DNA from: Gymnogyps californianus
Lineage: Eukaryota; Chordata; Aves; Accipitriformes; Cathartidae
DNA: 64,000 nucleotides
Assembly (NCBI RefSeq): GCF_018139145.2
Contig: NC_059473.1
Location: 5,696,503 to 5,760,502, forward strand
Reading direction: 5' to 3'
The notes beneath the pieces are model-generated. The model did no database searches, was not told the DNA's origin, and saw only the letters and a list, made by a program, of their open reading frames with translations. The position numbers and the translations under genes are program-made. Shown in pieces: positions 23,947-35,800 of the stretch; the first letter of the stretch is position 1; every line of letters begins with the position of its first letter.

Positions 23947-26356
23947 ATTTTGGCTGTGTGCTTACATGTTACATTGATGACCTAGATAAAATAGAAGGGG
24001 AATTATATGCAAGAATTAAAAAAGAAAGTTCCCTTAGCTAATAAGAAGTATTTTGTCTTTTCTCCATTTAACACGGTTTCTGATGAGAAGCGTTACGATT
24101 GTTGAGCCGTTGTCATTTGATGCTGTCTGTAAAATGCTGATGGAAGCTCTGCTGGCTGAGCAAGGTAAACTTACACAAGTTCCTGGCTTCCCTGATGGCA
24201 AGGAGCTGATAGTTGTTTAGGTCCATGTTGGATTTTGTGCTGCCTGTTTTCCTCTTTCAGTGCCTCTTGAGGCCAGGAAGAGGTTTTTTTTTTTAAACTG
24301 TCATTAGAGCGGTCAGGATATCAGCTCCCTTAGGTCCACTCTGATGTATTGCATACTCCTTTGCTGTCTTTAAAGACAGTAGGTTGTAGATATATGTTCT
24401 CTGGTGTTTTTGTTTGGACAGACACTACACATCAGAGAAAAAAACCAAAGCACTCAGCTCTGGAAGCAAGATAGTGCCTCAGGGAATCACAGGAGTGATT
24501 GGAAAAAAGGAAATCTCCTGAGGGGCCTGAAAGTATGGCCTTGCTGCTGCTTAGCCGCAGTTGAACCGATGGAGCTGAACCAGCCCAAAGGAATGCTTCT
24601 CCTGCCCTCATCTTGGGGGAGGAAAATGGCTGGGTCTGGATGGCCCTGGCTTCTCCGGAGCCTCTGGCTAGGCTCCCTCTTCCTTGCACCCAGCCCTGGG
24701 TCAAGGCGTGGCCCCACGGGCTCCTCAGCCCCTTGAGGGTAGGCATTAGGAATGGAGAAGATTGTTTCTCCGTGCCAGAATGCGATTGTAGTTATCTCTG
24801 AACAGACTATTCAAATTCGGTTTTCAAAGCTTTCCATGTAGTGCTGGCAGCATTTTAAAGGCTGAGTTATAATTGAAATGCAACAGAAGTACTTTATGAC
24901 TTCCACATTAATACCAAATGAGTTCACCATGATTAATGGTTCTATGATGAATAGCAATAAAGTATTAACAATGTCTAGAACATTATTTTAAAATGCTATC
25001 CGCTTTACAGAGGACATTCATGTTCTTCTAACAAAATGTTTTTAGCTAAAATTTATGCATAGCTATTGCCTCGGTGACTTTTATTTATTAGGTTACATAA
25101 AGGCTGTTTTTGTTACAACATGTTACGGATTTGACAGCAGTGGCATTAAATGAAGGGTATGAGAAAATCCTGACTTTTAGGGTGGTGAAATGCACCACCT
25201 GTGTTAATGAGTTTTTGCTTTTTGTCATTGATTTGTGTGTGGGCAGAATGAAAACAGCACCTGGGTTGGCTGTTGACGGGATCTTGCAAATGGTGTGAAA
25301 CAAAATGCTCATTTAGGGGCCAGTCGTGTGGGTTTTGCTTTGATCCACGGTGTGGGGCTGAGCAAAGGAGTGTTGACCGCAGGTGAGCAAGCGTTACAGA
25401 AGCCCTGTTTGTGTCACATGCACAGAAGATCTAAAACTCATATAGCAGCGGGAAGGCTTGGCTCTAAGTCAAGCAGTAGCAGCTTGTGATTGCATGGAGA
25501 TTTCTAGTAAAAACCCTGGTATACTGGCTTAAGAGAGCAGCACCACGTATGCATGATACATGCCAAAGTTCCCAGCTTTTCAGAGGCTCTTTTCTACAGC
25601 TCTGCTTCCAGGTGGGAGCAGCCCTTGCTCTCAGGTGAGCGTAAATAATGAACTATGGTTAGGGGTAGCTCCTGTGTGGGAAAGGAAGCTTCCCTCAAGT
25701 AGCGTGCAAAGTCATCATTCACAATCTGCTCGTTGCACGGTAAAAGTGTGATGCACATGATGATGAGTCTGAGCTGTATCCAGCAGAATGGCTCTGGTGT
25801 GGTTTACTGGTACCTGCAGAGCCTCTTGCCCTGTATGTATTACAGCCTATGGTATGAGCTGCAGACATGGAATGGAGTTTAGCTGCCTCAGCAACAAATA
25901 CTTCTTCCTGCTGTGGTACCACTTAACACAGGTTTATTAGCTATCCCAGAAGTTAATCTCTCATGATCTGGTGGGATCATCGTTGACTTGGGAACTTGCT
26001 TCCTGTAGTAGCCTTGCCAGGCGGAAAGGACAACATGCTGTTGTGCATTGACGCATCTTTCACTGTAAAACAAGAGATTTAGGTGATTTCCTCTTCATTC
26101 CTCTGCCACCCCTCCCTCTGCCCATAGTCTTGGACAATTTTTATGCTGCACTAGGGGACTTCTACTAGTTTATGCAAATTTTTTGATCTATTTTCAGAAT
26201 TCTAAGAGTGGATTTCATCTGCGGGTTGTCATTAAAAACTTAAGAAGTTAATGGGAATCTTTAAACCTCATTTAGTGTATTTCTGATCTACTGCTACCTT
26301 TTGATAAGTGTCATCTTTAATAAGCCTTGACTTTTCTATTAAAAAGAATGTAATTC

Positions 26357-26376
26357 ATTTTTATTTTTATTTTTAT
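26357..26376. repeat. (ATTTTT)n simple repeat
   Basis: About three units of a T5A hexamer. It is short simple sequence. Confidence 0.8.
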
Positions 26377-26858
26377 AGTAAACTAAATTTCAGTGTCATT
26401 AACGACACCCATAGTAAGTTACTGGAACCTGTTAGGTGTGCTGCTACAGATGACCATCAGCAAGTAATGATTTTAGAGGACTACAAGCAGTCATAGTTAG
26501 CAAAAAACTTTCTTGCCCATCACCATCTGCAATACATACTTCTTCCCCATATGCTGCCATATCCAGCAGCGGGGACATTTCTTTGGTAGCTTAATTAATC
26601 TGCCAAGCTCTTGGTCTTTTTGATAGCTAGAAACAGAGTCTGTTCTCATGCTGCATTCAGTATACCTTCTGCGCAACCATCAGTATTCTTAATTTCTGAA
26701 AAAGAGCGAAACACAAAGGGTTTTTCAGTTAGTTTCTCTTTCAGCCTTGTTGGTTGACATTCACTTTTCACAATATTTTTCCTTAAGTCCAGACATGTAT
26801 ATTTTGTGATTGTTTTCGCATGTTTGTTGTTGCATCTTCTAGTCATTATCATAAGAAG

Positions 26859-26871
26859 AAAAAAAAAAAAA
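26859..26871. repeat. A-run (13)
   Basis: A homopolymer of 13 A with no retrocopy body recognisable upstream and no flanking duplication seen. Confidence 0.8.
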
Positions 26872-27996
26872 GCTTTTTCATTCTAGAGAAGTTTTCATCG
26901 ATGAAGGATAAGCAGCCAAATGCTTCGTTTTTATTTAGAAGGCATTGTACTCTTTTTGTTTTATCCTATTTCACAGTGTCCCTAAATTTGTTGAGAATGT
27001 GTTAACGTTTTGCCTCGGTAATTAGATCCAAGTTATGGATTGTCTTCTGTAATGCTTCAGGTAAGTGGGTATAGTCTGTGCTCCGGAGAAAGGTAGTATT
27101 AGGCATGCTCATGTTTTATATTACTCCCTAGGCCATAGCATGTGTAAAAAAGGTTAACAGTAGACTCCAAAAACGGGATACATAAATGCACTTATGCTAC
27201 CGTACACTGTTCATAAGCTCAGAGCTTTTTCTTTCTGGGTTTCTCATCCAGGAGGTCTGGTGTCTTTCTCCATTCCCTATTATGTTTAGCCTCCAAAGTT
27301 CCCTTGAAGGCACAAAAGTCCAGCTCTCATCCTACAGTCGTCACGTTAAGGTAGCACGAGGAATGAGCTGAGATCTCCTCAAAGTTAGTATGTTAGCACT
27401 AGGTTGCAGCTATACAGGTGGTCAGCTCTGCTTGGCACTTTGAGTGCAAAACCACTTCTCCTTCTCCAGCTTCTGGTTTGTGATGATTGTTAGAGTCTCT
27501 TGAAACCTCTCTCCTGTTCTTCCCATTCCCTGCAGACTTAAGAGCAGAGCACCAGCACTATTCCTGGCCATGACAGCAGTGTATCGGAGTAGCTCAGAAA
27601 AGTGTCTGCAAAAGAAAGACCTTCCTGAGCAGACCTCAGGAATAGTTACCCAGAACACCTGGCTGAAACTACGTAGAGTAGCCCAGCACTCTACCACAGT
27701 GCTAGAGCCAAGGTCATAGTCTTACCAGCTGATGGTAGTTATTTTCTGTGCTCTCACACTTCAGGGTACTGTAATGAATTTGCGGCTGCCCCTGCAAAGT
27801 GCTGTTACCGTGTGGATGGTGTGAAGCCTAGAGCCTCACCTCAGCTCCTCTGGGTGTAAGAGTGGTTTTGTGTTTATCCTTCTAGGAACCTCAGAACTTG
27901 TTTTCATCCACGGCAGTGTCCACCAGTTCTTTCAAATGGTGCTCAAGGCTGGGAAGATGAGACAAATTCAGGAGACTGGCACAAGTCTCTGACCTG

Positions 27997-28022
27997 CTTT
28001 GGGTGCCTAATGGCACCCAAAG
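27997..28022. repeat. Perfect 11-bp inverted repeat with TAAT loop
   Basis: CTTTGGGTGCC (27997-28007), loop TAAT, then GGCACCCAAAG (28012-28022): an uninterrupted 11-bp stem with a 4-nt loop. No U-run follows and no longer precursor stem is evident, so it is not a clear microRNA. Function unknown. Confidence 0.85.
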
Positions 28023-31000
28023 GAAATTTATACATTTAGGGGGTTAGGTAGACCCTGTGGGTCTTGGGCAGAGAGGCAAAATGATTTTACAGCAAAGGAA
28101 GTGGGGCGCAAAGATTAAAGGTTAGATCAGTCAGAGTGTTTAGGCATCTGAAAATACGCCTGTATGTCTTTCATAGGAACTTACGTTTCTAATGATGTAA
28201 AAGGGAGATCTTTAGTGGGTACCAAAACACTTGATGCTTGGGGGATGAGAAGATCATCCTCCGAGCCAAAATCAGTAAGTAGTATACTCAAATGACCCCT
28301 GTGTTACTGAGAAGCTTCAGCATTGCCTTCTTTTTCCACATTGTCAGGGATGAGTCCTTCTGTTTTCAGCTGCTATTTTCAGAAATAACAGATTTTTCCG
28401 TCTCAATGCAATATACATGCAAAGGCTTATTCTTTGGAATAAGGGCAAATCTCAGGCAGCACAGAGCACTGCAGCAGATCTCTAAATGAGAAGAAAAGTG
28501 AAAGTAATGTTCTGAAGAGAACAAGAAAAGACTTATTAATTGCATATGTTAGGAAAAAGTGCCTGAATTCAAAATACAGTGAAATTTATACAGAAGTGAG
28601 GGAATTATAAGATGATTATCAGGACTTGGCCTTTTTAGTAAGCATTAGAATCATTTAGGAAGGGAGCAAGAGAAATTTTGAGAACAGGAGATTAATATGC
28701 AGTCCATTTTTTCCTCAGGAAGACGTGACTGCCCATAAATTCAGTGCAGCCTTTTTGAAGCGTGGCATGCCTTTTCTCACAGCTGCCGCCGGTGTCAGCA
28801 AGGGTGCAGTGTCAGGATGCTCAGGGCTCACATTGTTTGTATTTTGAAAAGCTGAAGGAATGTGAAAATCATTAGTTGCGATGAAGCAATTACTTATTTC
28901 CTTTTATTCGCACATTACCTGGTAGCACTCGAGCTTTGTTTTGATGAGCCGACTAATGAAGAGACATCTTTTCCCTTGTAAAGTTTAGTAAAGAGGTCTG
29001 CAAAATAAAATAACACAACGAGTAGTGAAGAGAAACATACGCTGTTGTACAATGAGGCATAGAAATAGCTCTGAATATTCACATACTTTCTGTGAAGCGT
29101 GGAAGTGCCACTCAAAAGACGGTCCATGTTCTTAAAAGGGAGACATAGCTAAAAATGTCACGCAGCAATAAATACTGGTGAAAGGTTAGGTGGTAAAAAT
29201 TTGGCAGCTGCAAGCATGCTCACAGGACTGGGGAAGTCACACTTTTTACCGTCTTGTATTTACTTTAGCCAATAACAGTTTCTATGGAAACGAAAATCTT
29301 AATGCAACTGTATAAGTGTTTTTAGTAGCAAGAAGAAATATCAGGATGAGTTGGCAGGAATAAGGAAATAACCCCATGGCAAATGTTCATATTGAAAACT
29401 TTTGATGCATTTGATCAGTCTGTTTTCCCTCAAAGATACCATAAACTATTCGGCAAGAAAAGAATTTCTTTAAATGACATATGCTATGGAACCTGTAGGA
29501 GACGAAATTATGAATGATGGAATCACTCTAATGCCAAAATGTTTATAGAGCGTAGTCCCTGATTTTAAAAACACTCGCAGCTCCCCTGCCCCAAATTTTC
29601 TCACTTTAACAAGAAAGCTCTACAGAGAAAAATAATTAAGCTTTTTTAATGTCAGAAATTTGCCAAGACCTCAGCTACTGTTGGTATCATCACCAGCCTC
29701 TCTGTATTTAGTGGGTTTTCTTGAAATGCTCAAGTAGAGTGAGATGATTTCAGGAGTATCTCAGCTACAATTTAAAAACCACGCGCTTCTTCCTCGCTGC
29801 AGAGGGTTTGCTGGTTTCTAACACATCTGTAGAGAAAAACAACATTTCATGAACTAGATAGGCTCAAAAACTAAAAGGAAAACTAACAAGGAAAGTCTAA
29901 ATAATTATTTACCTGAAAATCTGATGATTTTCAGGGAAATGAGGATGTGCAAGTCTATTTGAATTGTCAGAGCTATCAAGACTGCTGTCTTCTGCGTCTG
30001 CTTCTGTACTCCATTGCGCTGACTGAGAATCAGTAGGATTTTATGGACATTTGGGTAAAATTTATGCAGAGAAGCAGAAAGTAAGACTGCTGTCTGTTAC
30101 GTTGTTAATAATCTCGTATTTCTTTCTTTGTTTTTTAACTTACTGCCTGAATTTACAAATGCAGGTGAAGAACTTTCTGTGAACCCACTCAAAGCACACA
30201 TATGCAAATAAATAAATCACAGATAACGCTTGGTTGATTTGCCTCTGAATAAGGCTCTGACTTCTAATTTACGAGTCCGATGACAAGAGCCTGTCAAAAT
30301 AAACCTAATTCAATCACTTGCTTTCCTTATGGTATCTGAACTTACTTTTTTGCTGGCAGCCTGTGGTTTTTATGGTCAGGTTGTTTGTTTTTCTTTTATC
30401 AGGAGAACAAAAGAGGCCTCTGTCACTTCTGAAATATTTGAAAGCTGAGCTGTTACTCATTTCTTTATGATAAAGTCTGTGCTGGGACAATTATGTTGTG
30501 TTTAATAACCACCCTGATTAGACTCCATGTGGGAAATGGCAGATAGGTTTCCTCCCCCCCTTCTCTTTTTGGTCCACTCAGTAAATTCCCTGAAAAAGTC
30601 AGCTGCCTACATGGATCACACAGGAGAGCAACAAGCCTGCCCTTTGCAGCACCGACTTCTGTCGCTCTGCCCGTCTCAAATGCTGCTATTGCTGTTATTT
30701 TTATCTGCTGATAAATGCACGTTGCTTTCCCTTCAACAACCTTGGTGCTAAATTAGAAACTCTAATGTAAATTATGCCTAAGCAATGTTCTGTTTCTGCC
30801 AAAAAGAAACAAAAATGGAATATGCATGCAGCTCACCTTCTTCCCACTCACCTTAGGGATAACAGTGACAACCTCGAACATCCTCCCCAGTTTGTTTGTT
30901 CTTCTACATGACTGCTTTTTTTCATAATAATGATGAAATTACATAAACATTTTCTCTAGGCTGAGTTTTACTGTATTAAGGAAGGTTAAGATTAATTTCT

Positions 31001-31367
31001 TTGGATGATATTTGACCACTTCATGCGGTCGCAGTTGTAAAGACGGGGAAAAGCAAGTAGTTGAAATGCCGCAAAGAGTGTGGGAGCTGCGGTCACTGTG
31101 AGAGCGAGGGAGTTTTGCCTTGGACCCTCCTTGGATGGGGGGGATGAGCATTGCTCTGCCCTTCTCTGCCCGCTTCCCTGCAGCTTGGCATTGCCTCTCT
31201 TCACCAGGCTGAACAGGCTTCTAATGGCACCCGGCATCTTGTGCTCTTCCAAATTTTCCCCACCAGTGCAGACTTTTTTCAGAAAAGGTCTCCCCACTGC
31301 CCACAGTAAAGTCCTGCTGCTTTTTCAGGAATGAAGGCAAGTTTCTGTATGGCTAGGATGCTTTTGA

Positions 31368-31401
31368 GTTTGTTTGTTTGTGTGTTTGTTTGTTTGTTTT
31401 T
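31368..31401. repeat. (TTTG)n microsatellite
   Basis: Tandem TTTG units with one TGTG interruption, ending in a T-run. Likely polymorphic. Confidence 0.9.
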
Positions 31402-32659
31402 AAATCTGTTGAAAGTTAACTTCTTTGGTGAAGAGTCTCATCTCCAAAGATAAAGCTGTCCATGCTGCTATCCAGCGAGCATGGAGAACAGGTCTTCGCT
31501 TCTCCATCACCTGGAGAAATGTCACCATCAGAAACATTATTCATGCTATTCTGGAAGCAAAGCAAAGCTTCCTGAAAGTGCAAACGAAGCCTGGGGCATT
31601 AAGTAACAGCACAGTAGCCATTTTCTTTCTGCTTCATCGGGTCACAAGTCATGTCTCAAACACGGTGGCTTGCTTAGCGGAGTAGATGAGCACAAGCATT
31701 TTGCACCTGCGCTCTGAAGCCTGCAGAGATTCCTTGCCTGCCGCGGCGTGCGGTTCACTTGGCTGCTCATGCCTGAGGCTGAGACCACCTCCGAGACAAT
31801 CAGCATCCCGCTGCACCACCAGAATGGCCCAAATTGGTGAAGGTGTTTTTATTTACAACCCTCTAATCCTTAGGGAACTGGGACCTTTTCAGAAGTTTGT
31901 CGTACACTGTATAAGTTAGCTCTGTCTGGATAGTTCATGGGATTCACTATTTAGTAACCTTCAGGGTATGGTAGAAAGCTCAGGGTTTTGTCCAAGGCTT
32001 TCACTATGAATCATTGCCAAAAAGATATAATTATTTTCTTTTCCTGCTCGCTGATGGTTTCAGTTAGCTTTCTGTGCTGCTTGGTTTTATGTTTTTCTTT
32101 GTTATATTTATAAAACATACATCATCTTTTTATTTGTGTACTTTCATGCCAAAGTACACAGTACAAAGTATGTAACAAGAAATTCTGTATTTTAAGAAGC
32201 ACAAAGGCATTTTATAAATGTGATTTTTAAAACTTGACATTAAAATTTGAAAAGGTAGACACTGCTCAATTAAATATGTGATATTTGAGTTGCTGAGAAC
32301 ACCAGAGTATCAGTAAAGCTGTACTTTAAATGGTACTGCTGAAGATGCTTTTGAATAAACCTGCATACTTTTTCTTTTTTTTTTCCTTTTTCTCCTTTAG
32401 TATGACTTTTTGTGTGATTTTGAAGAGAGATTGACAGAGACAGCTTTGTGTGCTCTCAGGCACACATAATACTCCAAAACTATTTTAAATCCGTATATAA
32501 GCCACCCTCGTGAGCTTTCGGACTGTGGCGGTGGGGGATTAAAGTAGCACACTGGAGGGCATGGACTCATCACTTAACTGAGCATGTGCTTCATGCAGAT
32601 GTGAAGTTCAGTGCTATGGTAATATTTCCTGTAATAGCGTAGCTGACTGTAACCACCTC

Positions 32660-32854
32660 CGTGCTGTTTCAGCTTGAAGGTTTAAATTCCTGTTCTCGCC
32701 TTTCCCTGCCGCAGGATAGGGCTCACAGGAGGAGAGGTGGGTTGCAAGGTGGCATGTCGCAGCTGGTAGGTACCGCTTCTGGTGAGCCTCGCAGTTGCAT
32801 CGCTTGGGCGCGATGGTGGTGTGCTGTCACCGGCTCACCTCAGTGACGAGGCCG
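32660..32854. other. CpG-dense intronic patch
   Basis: I count 12 CpG dinucleotides in about 195 bp, well above the surrounding AT-rich intron, where CpG is sparse. The patch is far too short for a classical CpG-island promoter and has no TATA box that I can see. It could be an intragenic regulatory element or simply a GC-rich remnant. A possible 51-nt in-frame cryptic exon lies inside it (see findings). Confidence 0.5.
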
Positions 32855-35800
32855 TATCCAGTGTTGGCAGCCTTTTGACAACATTTGTGTTGCTGATCAG
32901 TAATACGGGACATGGATGTCTTACTCCTGCCTTCACAATTAATAACACTAAGGAGGTGAGAATGCAGCTGGGACAGCATGTCCAGCCACAGCTATTACAA
33001 GCCAACACCCACTGTCAATCGTGATAAAGCTCACTTGAATCTGATAAATGGCATTTTTACAGTGGCTGGCACAAAATTTAAAAGTTGTTGGGACAACATA
33101 AAGTTATTCTAGAGGTGCTTTTTGTGATGCTAAGATGTTAATATTGCCTATCAATGTCCTATATTATCTGTTTGTTATCTTGCACCCCCTGTGTGTTCAT
33201 ATCCACACGTTACCTTTTGACTTGCACTAAGATCATAAAGATTTGGGAAAGTACAGTCCTTTTTTTCCAGTGTTGGTACAGTATCTAAAAGAGCAAAGTG
33301 CTGTTTCATGAGTAGGGCTCCTAAGCGCAATACTGATACAAAAACTAGTAAGTAAAATGTTGCTTTCCATAAAGATAAGAAATGCTGCATTCAGACTCTG
33401 TCATGAACTCTCCGTTTGGAAAGAATTTCAAAATTTTTCATTGGAAAATGTAAAGGTACTAAGTAACTGAGTCATACTAGTCTTTCCTTCTGAGCGGTAA
33501 TCTCCATCTAGAAATATTTCATAAATATTAAAGTATATATTTTAGCAGTAGTGTGGAGCTGTGCATCCAGAGAGAGATCTGATGGCAGTGCAATACCCTC
33601 AAGCTTCAAATGTGGAATCAACAGGCTCAAGTGAAAATGCCAAAGCAGAAACCTTTTTCTGCAACTGTTTAGAACAAATGATTTAAATTTCCCCGTTTTA
33701 TTGGAATCCAGCTTGGTGATTTTCCATGGCGTCCCTTATCTTGTAAATAACTGGTTGGAGAAAACTGCTAGGTTTTAATTAGTTGCAAGGGTTTGACATA
33801 TTTGTTATCATCTGTATACAAATGGTTCATTCAGTATCTCTTCGTGGAACCAAGCAAAACCATTTAGGCTTAGAAAAGAGACCACTGCAAAGCAAAAAGA
33901 TTAGGTGTAGATCCCGAGTAACCATGGCTGGCAGAGATGCCAGTTTCTTCGCAAGGGGGTGAAAATGCCCTCCTACTCAGCTCTGCAGGTAAAAGCGTTT
34001 TACTGGCGACAGGACGGCAGAGTGCTGAATAGCCGAGGAAGAGCGGAGGCTGATTGGCGTTGGTAAGTCCTTATCCGTGTTGGATGGGGCTGCCTGTGTG
34101 CTGTGGTGGATGTCAAACCCTGCCTGGAAACCCTCAGGCAAGTGGCAGGAACTGAGCAATTTGTGATTGAGTTTAAATAAGTATAAACTGTCTTTGGTCA
34201 GAGCTTGTAACTCCAGAGATCTGTTTTTGAGATTTAGAGGAGTCATAAAAAAAAGTTTTCTTTAATACTGAAGCTATTTAAGCTTGCTTAAACTCCATTA
34301 GAACAGCTTCCAGCTTCAAAGTTCGTTATCTTCCATATTACATTAGCACTTCCCCGGTCTCGCAGCTAAGCACATTTGGCTGTAAAACTGCACATTCGCC
34401 TAATGTTTGTTAATCCCTACTTGTATGCTGTCCAGTACAGATGTCTAAGAAAAAGTGATGGAAAGAAACCTGACTCTCCGAGCTAAAACTTTGATTGGAA
34501 AATAATTATAGCCCCTGCCATAAATAATCCTTGTTTCATCACTGTGGCTTTTTGGTCTGTTTGTTTGTGTCCCAAGGCGTGTCTGTGCCGGTCTGACACC
34601 CCAGCCGCACCAGTGACATGATACCCACAGCAGATGTACTGCTGTGCCTTGTAGTGACACAGGTGTCCTGCAAAGAGACCTCTACCAGTGTTGCAGGGAA
34701 ACATTTTATTAGAAATGTGGAAGTGGGACTTAAAATTGAGAGTCAGCTACAGATAAGGTAGCAAATGGGAGCAAATGGAAATAGCCAAGGGTCCATGTGA
34801 ACTATAAAGCAGCAGGAAACTATGGCTATTCCCAGTGTAATAATATCAGTATATTCATGTTAAATCCATGCTACTGTTTTCCAAAGGGTCAATTAGGAAT
34901 GAAACTGTTTTCTTTTGCTCTAGTCTGCTGTGGATATACAAGAAGGTAGAGGCAAGTGCATCCAAATATCTGATGGTTTTTTTTTTAATACAGGAGGATA
35001 TTTCTGGAAACTAACCAAACCAAACCCTCTTCCTGTTTAATTATAAATAGGATTATGGTGCCAAGTAAGGCATATGAATACTTAATTTTTAAATAAATCC
35101 TGGGTAGTATTTGTGTGGTGATAACAAAAAACCTTATAGCTGTATTGAGCACGAGTTGCCTGTCTCTGGCTTTCTCAGCTCCATCACCTCCCAGCCTAAT
35201 TCTAGTTAAATAAACAAAATTATCAGCTGTTGCCACTGGGGAGTTCAGACACTCTGTTCCACTCCTGGGGTGTTAATGAGCCATCCGCAGGGATGTTCCT
35301 GCAAAATGGATGGCATGGCGACACTCACTGATAACACAAGCATGTGCGTGCGGGAGCAAAATGGTTATCTGTATGTCAGTGCTAAAAGAACATTTTCTGA
35401 GGGCCCAAGGTTTGCTTAATGCGTTTTTCAACCCTTGGTGATTCACTGGAATAAAGTACAGTGTATTCCTGTTAAAAACTGCTGTGTGTTGAGATTGATA
35501 CACAGCTATACCTGATTTAGCAAGGTTTTTCTGGCTATCAAGTGCATCATGGATACATCCTTTCCAAGGAGAAGCATTTCTACCACTACAAAGTTGAATG
35601 GGTAAAATTGCCGTAGCCCATCCTTGATATGGCTGATCTGCAGTAGTGGTGCATATAGACAGAATTAGGGGCTGTTTTCTGCATGTGGATAGCCTTTTGC
35701 ATGGTTATTAGGGCTCTAAGTGTCCAATGTCCTTCATATTTTGTCTTTTGATGATAAAAATCAGGTCTTCATTCCTCTTGAGAAGATCGATCTGCTGAGA

